A stretch of 36,109 nt of DNA from Moritella dasanensis ArB 0140 (GCF_000276805.1 NZ_AKXQ01000037.1:1-36109); one strand, 5' to 3'; positions 27,269 to 35,948 are shown, numbered from the stretch's first letter. Program-made: numbers and translations. Notes: generated by a model from the letters alone, not told the origin.

Positions 27269-28075
27269 ATGCAAGTAATGACCTTAATTCCAGCGTTAAA
27301 AAAAATTGCACGTGCCACTGGTACTGTGATCTATGATATTTATCAGTCGGGTGAATTTGAGCAAGAAATTAAACTAGATCATACCCCCGTTACCAGTGCT
27401 GATATCGCCGCACACGAATACCTCTCTGCGCAACTTGCGCTGTTGACCCCCGATATACCTATTCTATCTGAAGAAGATTGCGATATTGCCGTTGCAGAGC
27501 GTCAATCGTGGGATACCTATTGGTTATTAGATCCGTTAGATGGTACCCAAGAGTTTATCTCTCGTAGTGGTGACTTTGCGACAATCATTGCCTTAGTACA
27601 TAAGAATAAACCTATTTTGGGCATGATCTATGGACCTAAGGATGATGTACTCTATTGGGCCGTTGATGGTGAGGGCGCATATAAAGAAACCGCAGCAGGT
27701 GAAGAGCAAATATTCAGCCATACATGCCAGCAGCCATTAACAAGTCTGAATGTCGTTGTGAGCCGTGTGCAGAACCCAGATAACATCCGGCAGTTAGTTG
27801 AAGATGATATTGATCTCGAGTTGCAGTCTTTAGGTTCTGCGAGCTTAAAGGGCTGTTTAGTGGCAGAAGGCAAAGCGGATTGTTATATACGCTTAGGGCT
27901 TACGGGAGAGTGGGATACCGCAGGTACGCAATGTATCGTTGCTGAAGCAGGCGGTGCTATTCTTGATTTGAATTTAAACCCATTATCTTACAATCAGCGT
28001 GACACTTTAAAGAATCCTGATTTTATTGTCTTTGGTGATCGAAATTTAAACTGGTCTGAGATTTTAACTGGTTAA
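27269..28075 (+). CDS. cysQ: 3'(2'),5'-bisphosphate nucleotidase CysQ
   Basis: Removes the 3'-phosphate from PAP, a by-product of sulfate assimilation, giving AMP. It belongs to the Mg-dependent, lithium-sensitive inositol-phosphatase superfamily. Metal-site motifs are SEEDC (ILSEEDCD), DPLDGTQEF and the C-terminal EWDTAGTQCIVAEAGG. From the ATG at 27269 it has 268 residues, a little longer than E. coli CysQ (246). An AGGA 8 nt upstream supports this start; ATGs at 27260 and 27278 are alternatives. It follows nudE by about 45 nt and ends before a long terminator. Confidence 0.95.
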   Translation: MQVMTLIPALKKIARATGTVIYDIYQSGEFEQEIKLDHTPVTSADIAAHEYLSAQLALLTPDIPILSEEDCDIAVAERQSWDTYWLLDPLDGTQEFISRSGDFATIIALVHKNKPILGMIYGPKDDVLYWAVDGEGAYKETAAGEEQIFSHTCQQPLTSLNVVVSRVQNPDNIRQLVEDDIDLELQSLGSASLKGCLVAEGKADCYIRLGLTGEWDTAGTQCIVAEAGGAILDLNLNPLSYNQRDTLKNPDFIVFGDRNLNWSEILTG

Positions 28076-28107
28076 TCAGTTGGCTTATAACACCAGTACT
28101 AGTTTAT

Positions 28108-28150
28108 AAATATGAAAAAGGTCAGCACATCGCTGACCTTTTTCATATTT
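28108..28150. terminator. bidirectional terminator between cysQ and the transporter gene
   Basis: AAATATGAAAAAGGTCAGC (28108-28126) and its exact complement GCTGACCTTTTTCATATTT (28132-28150) form a 19-bp stem with a 5-nt loop. T-tracts in both directions serve the convergent genes on each side. Confidence 0.92.
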
Positions 28151-28168
28151 ATTGAACGGTATCAAGGT

Positions 28169-29542
28169 TTATTGGAAGGATGCAAACACCAGAATAAGTA
28201 CTAATACTGGGCAAACAAATTTCACATACACAGGCCAGACCTTCCAGAAGATAGAATGCTCTGTGACACCTTCTTGTGCCCTGATCTCAGCCATTAGGCC
28301 TTTACGGCTCCAGACCCAGCCCGCGAAAATGGCGACACCTAAACTGATCAGTGGTTGTGCATATTGTGTTGTCAGCGTAATAACAAAACCAAACAGTGTT
28401 GAGAAGTTAAATACAATCACCAAGCTTAATGCTGTCACGATAGACCCGACGATATAAGCGGCTTTTTTACGTGTCATTGTTGCACGCTCAGCAAGGTAAC
28501 TTGTCGGTGACTCCATCATGCCAATTGCAGAGGTCAATGCAGCAACAAATAACAAGGCAAAGAATAGAACTGAAACGGGGTATTGTGCAGCCCCCATGGT
28601 TTCAAATAATGCCGGTAATACTGTAAATACCAGAGTATCTGAGCTCAACAGGCTACCGTCAGCAGCAAAAATCTCAACACCATTATGTGATGCAACATAC
28701 ATCGCGGGTAAGATCACCATACCTGCAACGAATGCGACGGCTGTATCCATTAATGTTACTTGCGCAGCTAACTTGGCAATATTTTCTTTTTTGTTTAAGT
28801 AAGAGCCGTATACCATCATGCAACCACTGCCTAATGATAATGAGAAGAATGTTTGGCCTAATGCACCAATTAATACATCGCGATCCATAATACGACTGAA
28901 GTCTGGAATAAGTAATGCGCGTACACCTAGCTCTGCGCCAGGCTGAGTCACAATGTAAAGCATTGCTGAAATTAGCATTAAAAATAATAGCGGCATTAAA
29001 CGCTTTGACCATTTCTCAATGCCGTCTTCCACACCTTGCTGAATCACTAAAATAGTGAACATGGCAAATATCACTGTAAATACCACATTACGTGACAGTG
29101 ACATATCAACCAACCAACTTGCTGTTGTCGCTGACCCCATGATTTCAGCAAGCGGCGCTAAGGTATTACTGATAAACCAACCTGATAAAATACCGTAGAA
29201 CGAGAAAATAAGCGCTGAAGTAACAATGGCTGCAAGACCAATGGCAATACCGATTAATTTGACACTTTTTGTTTTAGCGAGTGCGCTTAATGCATTCGCT
29301 GGATTTGTTTGTCCGTGACGACCGATCATTAACTCTGCAATAAGCATCGGATAACCAAGCATAAAAATCAGTACAAGATAAACCAGTAAAAAAGCACCGC
29401 CACCATTACTGGCTGCTTGTGTTGGGAAGCCCCAAATATTACCGACACCAACAGCAGAGCCTGCGGCTGCCATGATGAAACCAAACTTTGAACTAAATTG
29501 GCCGCGTTTAGCGGTGTCTGTTGTTGTACTGATGGTTGACAT
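28169..29542 (-). CDS. sodium-dependent transporter, NSS/SNF family
   Basis: A 457-residue polytopic membrane protein of the neurotransmitter:sodium symporter family. It probably imports an amino acid or similar solute with Na+. The family signature near residues 25-45 is clear (AAAGSAVGVGNIWGFP with the following NGGGAFLLVYL). About 11-12 hydrophobic helices follow, and SLSLGSGCMMVYGSYL corresponds to the sodium/substrate helix 6 region. GGAG lies 4 nt before the ATG. It stands alone, convergent with cysQ and divergent from fabR. The substrate cannot be read from sequence, so I give no gene symbol. Confidence 0.93.
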   Translation of the reverse strand: MSTISTTTDTAKRGQFSSKFGFIMAAAGSAVGVGNIWGFPTQAASNGGGAFLLVYLVLIFMLGYPMLIAELMIGRHGQTNPANALSALAKTKSVKLIGIAIGLAAIVTSALIFSFYGILSGWFISNTLAPLAEIMGSATTASWLVDMSLSRNVVFTVIFAMFTILVIQQGVEDGIEKWSKRLMPLLFLMLISAMLYIVTQPGAELGVRALLIPDFSRIMDRDVLIGALGQTFFSLSLGSGCMMVYGSYLNKKENIAKLAAQVTLMDTAVAFVAGMVILPAMYVASHNGVEIFAADGSLLSSDTLVFTVLPALFETMGAAQYPVSVLFFALLFVAALTSAIGMMESPTSYLAERATMTRKKAAYIVGSIVTALSLVIVFNFSTLFGFVITLTTQYAQPLISLGVAIFAGWVWSRKGLMAEIRAQEGVTEHSIFWKVWPVYVKFVCPVLVLILVFASFQ

Positions 29543-29871
29543 AACTCTCCGTGTAAACTTTAATTTACTATAATTGTAATTTGTAACTAAATATTTACGG
29601 GTAATATGCTGTCAAATGGCTGCTAGGTCAAATTAAACAGCTATTATTTTTATTTTAAGTAGGTTTAGGTGCTTTAAATATGTTTTATTGCATGATTTTG
29701 ATGCTATTTTGAATGTGTGTAATTATTTGTTTACGGTCGCGGTAGTAAGGCTTAGTTGTTGTTTATTTTAGTGGTGTTAAATAGACGAAGTAATAAGATT
29801 AGTTGCTGATAGTCTCGAAAGTAGTATTATAATATCAGTGTTAACAACCTATTAATAAATGACTTTAAATT
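29543..29871. other. divergent intergenic region, transporter-fabR (329 bp)
   Basis: An AT-rich gap with no gene. On the plus strand TATAAT at 29828-29833 is a likely -10 for fabR, with TTGCTG at 29803-29808 as a rather distant -35. On the minus strand TTGACA (29615-29610) is a candidate -35 for the transporter, but its -10 is poor. I see no clear operator palindrome. Confidence 0.5.
29828..29833 (+). promoter_or_regulatory. likely fabR -10 element
   Basis: A perfect TATAAT 38 nt before the fabR ATG. The nearest -35-like TTGCTG gives a 19-bp spacer, longer than ideal. Confidence 0.4.
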
Positions 29872-30492
29872 ATGACCGGAATTAGAGCCCAGCAAAAAGA
29901 AAAAACCCGTCGTTCACTGATCAACGCGTCATTTCGCTTGGTGACCGCTGAACGCAGCTATTCAAATTTGAGCTTACGTGAAGTAGCACGTGAGGCTGGG
30001 ATCGCGCCCACGTCTTTTTATCGTCATTTTTGCGATATGGAAGAGTTAGGTTTAACCATGGTTGATGAAGGGGGCCTTACATTAAGGCAACTGATGCGCC
30101 AAGCACGACAACGTATCGAAACCGGTGGTAGTGTTATCCAAACCTCGGTTGAAACATTTATGGAATTTGTTGAACAGAATCCCAATATTTTTCGGGTGCT
30201 ATTACGTGAACGATCTGGTACTTCAGCTGCGTTCCGTGCTGCGGTTTCTCGTGAGCTTCGTCATTTTAGTCACGAGCTGACAGACTATATAGAGCTGTCA
30301 ACAAAGTTAAATCGTGATGAAGCGACGATCCAATCTGAGGCAATGGTCACAATTGTTTTTAATGCTGGCGCTGAAGCACTCGATTTATCGAACGAAGAAC
30401 GTCGTGCATTGTCTGAACGTACTATAATGCAATTGAGAATGATTGCAAAAGGCGCAGCGGTACTAAAAATGACAAGAGGTATTACGCTGTAA
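29872..30492 (+). CDS. fabR: TetR-family fatty acid repressor FabR
   Basis: A repressor that senses the unsaturated/saturated acyl pool and controls fabA/fabB, so it sets membrane fluidity. The 206 residues start [14 protein letters not shown], as in E. coli FabR. The HTH is at about 34-55 ([21 protein letters not shown]). Then come [23 protein letters not shown] and [20 protein letters not shown], nearly identical to the E. coli protein. The E. coli C-terminal extension is shorter here. It is followed 23 nt later by yijD, as in enterobacteria. Confidence 0.97.
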   Translation: MTGIRAQQKEKTRRSLINASFRLVTAERSYSNLSLREVAREAGIAPTSFYRHFCDMEELGLTMVDEGGLTLRQLMRQARQRIETGGSVIQTSVETFMEFVEQNPNIFRVLLRERSGTSAAFRAAVSRELRHFSHELTDYIELSTKLNRDEATIQSEAMVTIVFNAGAEALDLSNEERRALSERTIMQLRMIAKGAAVLKMTRGITL

Positions 30493-30515
30493 ACTCTGAA
30501 CATTGAGGTATTTAA

Positions 30516-30878
30516 ATGACGACAAAAAATCAAGCAGGTTACAAACCATTATATTTTGCTTTTTTAGCAGGCTTATGTGGCAATGCAACGTTAGCAACCT
30601 TAACCACGAGTGAAGTTCAGTTTAGTATTTTCCCACTCATTGCATTAGCGCTGGTGGCTTATAATTGGTATCAAGTTTATATGACAAGTGCCATTGAGAG
30701 TCATATCAGTAAATCATCGTTAGGTTTGTTTGCGATAGGTGTACTGACATATACCACGTTCGTGCGTATGGAATATCCAGAACTCGGCAGTAACTTTTTA
30801 CCGTTAATGTTGGTATTGGGTTTGTCTGTTTGGGTTGCCAAAACCATTGGTGTGTTTAGTCCTAAAGTCGAAGCTTAA
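30516..30878 (+). CDS. yijD: YijD family inner-membrane protein (DUF1422)
   Basis: A 120-residue hydrophobic protein with about four membrane helices (LYFAFLAGLCGNATLATL, IFPLIALALVAYNWYQVY, LGLFAIGVLTYTTFV, LPLMLVLGLSVWVAKTIG). Identity rests on length, topology and position directly behind fabR, as in E. coli fabR-yijD, and on the start YKPLYFAFLAGLCGN. The function is unknown. A GAGG ribosome-binding site precedes the ATG. Cotranscription with fabR is likely. Confidence 0.88.
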   Translation: MTTKNQAGYKPLYFAFLAGLCGNATLATLTTSEVQFSIFPLIALALVAYNWYQVYMTSAIESHISKSSLGLFAIGVLTYTTFVRMEYPELGSNFLPLMLVLGLSVWVAKTIGVFSPKVEA

Positions 30879-30890
30879 TTTAGACCGATT

Positions 30891-30930
30891 AAAAAAGCCC
30901 GTTAACAATATTTTTGTTAACGGGCTTTTA
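30891..30930. terminator. bidirectional terminator between yijD and trmA
   Basis: GCCCGTTAACAA (30897-30908) and TTGTTAACGGGC (30914-30925) are perfect complements with a 5-nt loop, flanked by six A and TTTTA. It serves the fabR-yijD transcript and the convergent trmA. Confidence 0.92.
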
Positions 30931-30953
30931 TCTATTCAGATTAATATTTTTAG

Positions 30954-32066
30954 TTAACCTTCTTCGTTCACTTTTTTAGTTAAGTAAACACCAGACTCAA
31001 CATGGTGGGTATACGGAAATTGGTCGAAGAGTGCAAAACGTTCAATATTATGCGTTTGGCTTAAAGACTCTAAGTTGTCACTCAGTGTTTCAGGGCTGCA
31101 AGATATATAAACGATATTATCGTACTCTTGCACCATCTTAACTGTTTCTGCATCAAGCCCAGCACGTGGCGGATCGACAAAAATAGTGTTGCAATTGAAC
31201 GTTGTTAAATCAACGTTTGCCGCTTTAAGACGATTGAACTCACGCTCACCTTTAATAGCAATAGTAAACTCTTCAGCCGATAAGCGTAAAATAGTTAAAT
31301 TATCTAGGCCATTTTCAGCGATATTATATTGCGCCGATTGTACTGATGATTTTGATATTTCTGTCGCTAATACTTTGTCGAAGTTTGGTGCTAATGCAAT
31401 AGAAAAATTACCATTACCACAATACAACTCAAGCAGATCACCGCTACAATCTTTTGTTACATCCAACGCCCATTCAAGCATTTTCTGATTCACAATACCG
31501 TTTGGTTGAGTAAAGCTATTTTCAACTTGTTGGTATTTTAATTGTTTGCCTGCCACGGTTAATTCTTCAACCACGAACTCACGATCAAGTACCACTTTTT
31601 GTTTTTTAGCGCGACCGATAATGTTGATATTGAAATGTTCGCTGAGTTTTTCTTTTAATGCTTTTGCTTCTGCAATCCATTCATCACTTAATTGGTGATG
31701 ATAAAGTAAGCTGACCAACACTTCACCGCTCAGTGTTGATAAAAAATCGACTTGGAAAAGTTTAAAGCGTAATACCTTCGATTGTTTTAATTCCGCGATT
31801 AGCGTTGGCATGAGCTCATTGATCAATTTACTACCAGGTAAGAAGTAATCGACTCTAAATTTTTGCTTGGTATCTTGATTAAACATGATGTAGTAAAGAT
31901 CATCGCCGTCATGCCAAACACGAAATTCTGCGCGTAAACGGTAGTTTTCTGCTGGCGAGTCGAATATTTCTAATTCTGGCGGTGAGAATTTTTTAAATAT
32001 ATCACGTTGACGAGTGGCTTTATCGTCAAGTTGTGATTGGTAGTTGTCAGGGTGCATTTCGATCAT
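30954..32066 (-). CDS. trmA: tRNA (uracil-5-)-methyltransferase TrmA
   Basis: Makes 5-methyluridine-54 (ribothymidine) in the T loop of tRNAs from S-adenosylmethionine. The 370 residues fit E. coli TrmA (366). The N-terminal RNA-binding part has [21 protein letters not shown]. The methyltransferase core has the SAM motif [16 protein letters not shown], the [10 protein letters not shown] motif, and the nucleophile Cys in YISCSPETL. The tail [11 protein letters not shown] is typical. GGTGAG lies 6 nt before the ATG. It is divergent from btuB, exactly as in E. coli. Confidence 0.97.
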   Translation of the reverse strand: MIEMHPDNYQSQLDDKATRQRDIFKKFSPPELEIFDSPAENYRLRAEFRVWHDGDDLYYIMFNQDTKQKFRVDYFLPGSKLINELMPTLIAELKQSKVLRFKLFQVDFLSTLSGEVLVSLLYHHQLSDEWIAEAKALKEKLSEHFNINIIGRAKKQKVVLDREFVVEELTVAGKQLKYQQVENSFTQPNGIVNQKMLEWALDVTKDCSGDLLELYCGNGNFSIALAPNFDKVLATEISKSSVQSAQYNIAENGLDNLTILRLSAEEFTIAIKGEREFNRLKAANVDLTTFNCNTIFVDPPRAGLDAETVKMVQEYDNIVYISCSPETLSDNLESLSQTHNIERFALFDQFPYTHHVESGVYLTKKVNEEG

Positions 32067-32282
32067 GTGGGCTCACCGTAGTTAGATACTAAACAAAAGA
32101 GTAGCGATTGTAAGACCCAATTATAGTTTGTCCAGCATATTTTACTTTCAACTCGATACTTACCTTGTCTTATTTTGAAATTATAAATATCCGAATTATA
32201 AATATACATTTATCACGCATAATTCTATACTTTTGGCCGTTATTAATAGTAGAGCTAAATCTCTAGTTTAGTAATATACATT

Positions 32283-32360
32283 TATTGGGGGAATTCAGTT
32301 AGATTCTGGACCTGTCGCGCAACGGTGATAGTGCTTAGCACTTAAGGCCGGTCTCCAATA
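32283..32360 (+). ncRNA. compact cobalamin riboswitch upstream of btuB
   Basis: The leader contains GGGAATTCAGTTAGATTCTGGA followed by CGCGCAACGGTGATAG, which lines up with the conserved core of the E. coli btuB cobalamin riboswitch (GGGAATCCAG...ATCTGGA and CGCGCAGCGGTAAGG). Outer bases TATTGG (32283-32288) and CCAATA (32355-32360) close the element, TTCAG/CTGGA forms an inner stem, and AGTGC-TTA-GCACT (32330-32342) another. At about 78 nt it is far shorter than the enterobacterial form, with the large peripheral arm missing. Its position before a vitamin B12 receptor gene supports the call. Which cobalamin it binds is not evident. Confidence 0.75.
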
Positions 32361-32366
32361 GGAACA

Positions 32367-32393
32367 GAGTAATTTATAAAATAATAAATACTC
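32367..32393 (+). promoter_or_regulatory. AT-rich hairpin in btuB expression platform
   Basis: GAGT-A-ATTTAT pairs with ATAAAT-ACTC over 10 bp with one bulged base. It lies between the riboswitch core and the terminator-like hairpin and could take part in switching. Confidence 0.4.
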
Positions 32394-32399
32394 AATTTT

Positions 32400-32422
32400 G
32401 CTGAATGATTCGGCTTATTTTT
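32400..32422 (+). terminator. terminator-like hairpin before btuB
   Basis: GCTGAA pairs with TTCGGC (one G-T) around TGA, followed by TTATTTTT. It is 27 nt before the btuB ATG and is the probable output of the cobalamin riboswitch, ending transcription when ligand is bound. Confidence 0.5.
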
Positions 32423-32448
32423 CTACGCGTAAATAGGAAAAATTTACA

Positions 32449-34254
32449 ATGTCTAAAAAACTCTTAGCAGCTGCACTCTTGCCGTTCGCTGTTCTTGCCC
32501 AAGATCCATCTATTACCAATCCTGAAGAAGTAACCGTTGTTACTGCCAACCGTGTAGAACAAGCTGTTTCTGATGTGCTTGCTCCTGTTAGTATTGTTAC
32601 TCGAGAAGATATTGAGCTTACTCAAGCTAAATCTGTTATTGATGTATTCCGTATGCTACCTGGTGTCGACATTGGTGTTACTGGTGGCCGAGGACAATCA
32701 GCAAGTGTATTTATTCGCGGTGGTGAGTCAGATCAGGCTCTAGTACTTATTGACGGTATTAGAATGGTCACTTCAGTTTCCGGTTATATTGATTTTAATC
32801 AGATTCCGATTAATCAAGTCGAAAGAATAGAATTTATTCGTGGTGCTAGGGCAGCCGTTTATGGTTCTGAAGCTGTATCAGGTGTGATCAATATCATTAC
32901 AAAGTCGGGTTACGAGCAAGATACGCTATCTCTTACTGCTGGAGCTGGTAGTGAGAATTATCGAGAAGGGAATATATATACGTTTTTTGGTGTTGGTGAT
33001 AATACCAATGTTAAATTATCAGCAAATTATGAAACAACAGACGGTTATAATGTTAAACCTCAGGCTGCAAATGCTGGAGATACACACGGATTTGATAGTG
33101 AAAGTTATCTCATCGCGGTCGACCATAGATTTTCTGAGCGTTGGGGTGCATATGCTCAGACTCGTTATTATCAGAATACTTACGAATACGATAGCTACGG
33201 AGACAAGAAAGAGTCTTGGGTAAGTAATATTGCAGCAGATGTCAGTATTAAATATACAGGTATGTCGGTAAATTCCAATATTCAATATAGAATATCAGAA
33301 CAAGATACTTATGATTATGAATCGGGTTCTGGTAAATCATCAGACTCAGACGGTGCGAACAATTATAAACAACAAGATGTTAACTGGATCTCAACATATA
33401 CAGTTAATGATTCAACATTCTCCGCAGGCTTAGATTGGCGTGATGACATTATGTATGCTTATGGCGGTAGTGCTGATGATTCACGTCGTAATACCGGTGT
33501 ATTTACAAATGTTGTGAATGCTTATAAAGCGTTTATGTTTGAAGGCGCAGTTCGTCTTGATGATAACGAATTCTATGGTACTCATAACACGTGGAGTATC
33601 GGGAGTGGTTGGCAGATAACTAATGTTTATCAATTAAAAGCGTCAATAAGTACCGCATTTAAAGCGCCATCGTTATCCGAATTGAATTCAAATAGCTCTA
33701 ATCAAGAAATAAAGCCAGAGGAAGCAATTAATTATGAGTTGGGCTTAACAGTGACTGAAGAGCTATTTGACATATCTCTACAAGTTTATCGGAATGAGGT
33801 TTCGGATCTGATAACTTATATAAGTTACTCACCTGTTAGTGGTTCTATTTTTGAAAATGTTGATGGTGAGAGTATATTGCAAGGCGCAGAGCTTGGCTTA
33901 GGGTTTGATCTTGGTATTTTATCAAATAACTTATCTTTAGAGTATTTAGATGCACATGATGCTAAGGGTAAGGAGTTATCGAGAAGAGCTAAACATAAAG
34001 CTAAATGGCAAGGTATTATTAGCACAAATAATATTGATTGGTCATTACAATACCTATACCAAGGGGAAAGAATCGATGGTTCTAATACACTTGATGCATA
34101 TAGTTTATTTAATGCATCAGCACAATTTTTCATTACAGAAAAGTTGACTGTATCTGCACGTATTGAAAATTTATTTAATGAGCAATATGAAACTGCATAT
34201 GGTTATGAAACGGCTGACCGTACTGCGTATCTATCAGGTAAATATACTTTTTAG
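32449..34254 (+). CDS. btuB: TonB-dependent vitamin B12 outer-membrane receptor BtuB
   Basis: Imports cobalamins across the outer membrane with TonB energy. The 601 residues are close to E. coli BtuB (614). A short signal peptide ends near LPFAVLA. The TonB box is EEVTVVTANR (about 26-35), followed by the plug domain (FRMLPGVDIGVTGGRGQSAS, FIRGGESDQALVLIDG, EFIRGARAAVYGSEAVSGVIN). A 22-strand-type barrel ends in ENLFNEQYETAYGYETADR and terminal YTF. Aromatic Phe at the very end suits barrel insertion. Position after trmA and before murI, and the upstream B12 riboswitch, settle the identity. Confidence 0.95.
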   Translation: MSKKLLAAALLPFAVLAQDPSITNPEEVTVVTANRVEQAVSDVLAPVSIVTREDIELTQAKSVIDVFRMLPGVDIGVTGGRGQSASVFIRGGESDQALVLIDGIRMVTSVSGYIDFNQIPINQVERIEFIRGARAAVYGSEAVSGVINIITKSGYEQDTLSLTAGAGSENYREGNIYTFFGVGDNTNVKLSANYETTDGYNVKPQAANAGDTHGFDSESYLIAVDHRFSERWGAYAQTRYYQNTYEYDSYGDKKESWVSNIAADVSIKYTGMSVNSNIQYRISEQDTYDYESGSGKSSDSDGANNYKQQDVNWISTYTVNDSTFSAGLDWRDDIMYAYGGSADDSRRNTGVFTNVVNAYKAFMFEGAVRLDDNEFYGTHNTWSIGSGWQITNVYQLKASISTAFKAPSLSELNSNSSNQEIKPEEAINYELGLTVTEELFDISLQVYRNEVSDLITYISYSPVSGSIFENVDGESILQGAELGLGFDLGILSNNLSLEYLDAHDAKGKELSRRAKHKAKWQGIISTNNIDWSLQYLYQGERIDGSNTLDAYSLFNASAQFFITEKLTVSARIENLFNEQYETAYGYETADRTAYLSGKYTF

Positions 34255-34261
34255 TTAATTT

Positions 34262-34301
34262 GAGATGGTATTTCATTGGAATACCATCTCTTTCTTTTCT
34301 T
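34262..34301 (+). terminator. btuB terminator
   Basis: GAGATGGTATT (34262-34272) and AATACCATCTC (34280-34290) form a perfect 11-bp stem around 7 nt, followed by TTTCTTTTCTT. It lies 8 nt after the btuB stop. Confidence 0.88.
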
Positions 34302-34377
34302 CCTTTCCTTAAGAATTGTTTCAATTTATCCCTCCCTTGATTATTATATAGCTTTATAATCACCTAGTGGCTTGTAC

Positions 34378-35166
34378 ATGAGTAAAATATTGATTTTTGA
34401 TTCTGGAGTAGGTGGCATATCTATATATAAAGCAATCAAAGAACAATTACCGAACGCGGACTACCTTTACCTGTTTGATAATGCATACTTCCCTTACGGT
34501 GAACTTGAGCCTGAGTTTCTTATCGAACGTGTTTGTCAGCTAATCGGTTACATGTATGAAAAGCATAAGCCGGATCTTGTGGTTATCGCCTGTAACTCTG
34601 CTAGTACATTGGTGCTACCTGCTTTGCGTCAACGTTTCCCTATTGCTTTTGTTGGCGTTGTACCCGCAATCAAACCTGCTGCGTTGCAAAGTAAAAAGAA
34701 AAAAATAGGTTTATTAGCCACTCCAGGTACGGTTTCACGAGAATATACCCAACTACTTGTTAATGATCATGCTCAGGGTTGTGAGATAGACATGATCGGA
34801 ACAACGAGTCTAGTCTTACAGGCTGAAAATAAACTTTATGGCCACACTGTCGATCTAGATGCCATTAGCAATGTTGTATCAAAGTGGCAGGACCCAGATA
34901 ATAGTCCTGATGTCGTGGTATTAGGTTGTACTCACTTCCCATTACTTGTAAATGAGTTAGAGGAAGTCCTAGGTGAGCATATTCAATTTATAGACTCAGG
35001 TATGGCTATCGCATCACGTGTGAAAGATATATTAGGTGGCGGGGATGCGGTTGCGGATCACGGTCATACAGGAAAAGCTTTTTGTACCAAAACACAGGCA
35101 CAAAAAAAGCTGACTCTCCTATTTAATGAAATAGGGTTAAGTCAGCCTTTATATATAGACGTATAA
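34378..35166 (+). CDS. murI: glutamate racemase
   Basis: Interconverts L- and D-glutamate for peptidoglycan synthesis without a cofactor. The protein has 262 residues. The catalytic acids and cysteines are in place: ILIFDSGVGG near the start (Asp/Ser), VVIACNSAST (first Cys) and VVLGCTHFPLL (second Cys, with His). The ATG at 34378 is preferred over a TTG two codons upstream; GTGG lies 7 nt ahead of it. A TATAAT at 34355-34360 may be its -10, without a good -35. The last 20 codons also contain a minus-strand terminator. In E. coli murI likewise stands between btuB and an rRNA operon. Confidence 0.97.
   Translation: MSKILIFDSGVGGISIYKAIKEQLPNADYLYLFDNAYFPYGELEPEFLIERVCQLIGYMYEKHKPDLVVIACNSASTLVLPALRQRFPIAFVGVVPAIKPAALQSKKKKIGLLATPGTVSREYTQLLVNDHAQGCEIDMIGTTSLVLQAENKLYGHTVDLDAISNVVSKWQDPDNSPDVVVLGCTHFPLLVNELEEVLGEHIQFIDSGMAIASRVKDILGGGDAVADHGHTGKAFCTKTQAQKKLTLLFNEIGLSQPLYIDV
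35102..35146 (-). terminator. terminator of the RRM gene inside the murI coding end
   Basis: On the minus strand, GCTGACT...CCTATTT pairs with AAATAGG...AGTCAGC (7 + 7 bp with a small internal loop and a 4-nt apical loop) and is followed by seven T. It lies about 35 nt beyond the stop of the RRM gene and within the last codons of murI. Confidence 0.85.
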
Positions 35167-35180
35167 TCTAATGAAGTAAA

Positions 35181-35636
35181 TTACTCTGCAGGATGAAGAG
35201 TACGTTCATTCGCTTCACGTACTTTTAATGTCCGCTGTTGGTACTCAGCATCATTAAGCGATTGAATTGCTTCTTTCGCGTCAGCCTCTGGCATTTCGAC
35301 AAAACCAAAACCACGACGTTTACCTGTATGCTTGTCTTTCATTAAGCGAACTGATAATACCTGCCCATATTCTGCAAACAATGTACGTACTGATGTTTCA
35401 TTTGCTCGGTAAGGTAAGTTCCCTACATATAAAGTCGTTGTTTCTACAGCTACGCCGCTTGAAGATGAAGGTGTTGTTAATTTAATTGTAATACCAGTAA
35501 TAATTGCACCAATAGCAAATGCAATCGGTGCTGCTATTGCACTTCCTATAAAGGAAAGCGCTGTAAAACCAATTGCAGCAATTGCTACTGAAATAACTGA
35601 TGCTCGAGTAGCATTGGATAAAGTTGAAAAGCCCAT
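35181..35636 (-). CDS. RRM-domain RNA-binding protein with hydrophobic N terminus
   Basis: 151 residues from the ATG at 35636. The N-terminal part has two hydrophobic stretches (about 10-31, VISVAIAAIGFTALSFIGSAI; about 35-52, APIAFAIGAIITGITIKL) that look like a helical hairpin in the membrane. A Ser-rich linker leads to one RNA recognition motif with RNP2 (LYVGNL, about 69-74) and RNP1 (RRGFGFVEM, about 105-113). The RRM resembles bacterial cold-related RNA-binding proteins. An AGGGG about 12 nt before this ATG supports it; an in-frame ATG at 35663 would add nine residues but has no ribosome-binding site. The gene lies between murI (convergent) and an rRNA promoter (divergent). RNA target and function are unknown. 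Confidence 0.85.
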   Translation of the reverse strand: MGFSTLSNATRASVISVAIAAIGFTALSFIGSAIAAPIAFAIGAIITGITIKLTTPSSSSGVAVETTTLYVGNLPYRANETSVRTLFAEYGQVLSVRLMKDKHTGKRRGFGFVEMPEADAKEAIQSLNDAEYQQRTLKVREANERTLHPAE

Positions 35637-35712
35637 CGTTTTAAAGAACCCCTGAAAACACATAAGTGATTAATATGAAAGAATAAATTATCAATTGTTA
35701 CTCTCGTCCCTA

Positions 35713-35741
35713 ATAGTAACTAATATATAGAAGAGCGACAA
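35713..35741 (-). promoter_or_regulatory. promoter of the RRM gene
   Basis: On the minus strand TTGTCG (35741-35736), a 17-bp spacer and TACTAT (35718-35713). The predicted 5' leader is about 70 nt. Confidence 0.5.
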
Positions 35742-35892
35742 TCAATCTCAATGTATCAATAAAAAGCTAAAAAAAATCATAGCTGTGTCTTATTTTGTCA
35801 AAAAATGTATGAAATACAAACAAAAATATTACTATTATTGAAATATAAATGCATAGGCTGTGTATAACATGGTGGTAAGTTGTGATTAATAA

Positions 35893-35948
35893 TGTCTTTT
35901 GTTTTTTATATAAAAAAGACTTGTCATCATCCGCCATCTCTCTATAAT
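35893..35948 (+). promoter_or_regulatory. rRNA operon promoter P1 with A/T-rich upstream element
   Basis: TTGTCA (35921-35926), a 16-bp spacer and TATAAT (35943-35948) followed by GCGACCTCACTGACACGG. E. coli rrnB P1 has the same hexamers, spacing and CACTGACACGG. The stretch 35893-35920 is almost pure A/T with a GTCTTTT/AAAAGAC inverted repeat, as expected for an UP element. The GC-rich discriminator points to stringent control. Confidence 0.88.

Noticed and set aside
28169-29542. Shadow ORFs on the plus strand inside the transporter, tex and gsp genes
   Set aside because: All are antisense or out-of-frame to well-supported genes and show no domain features.
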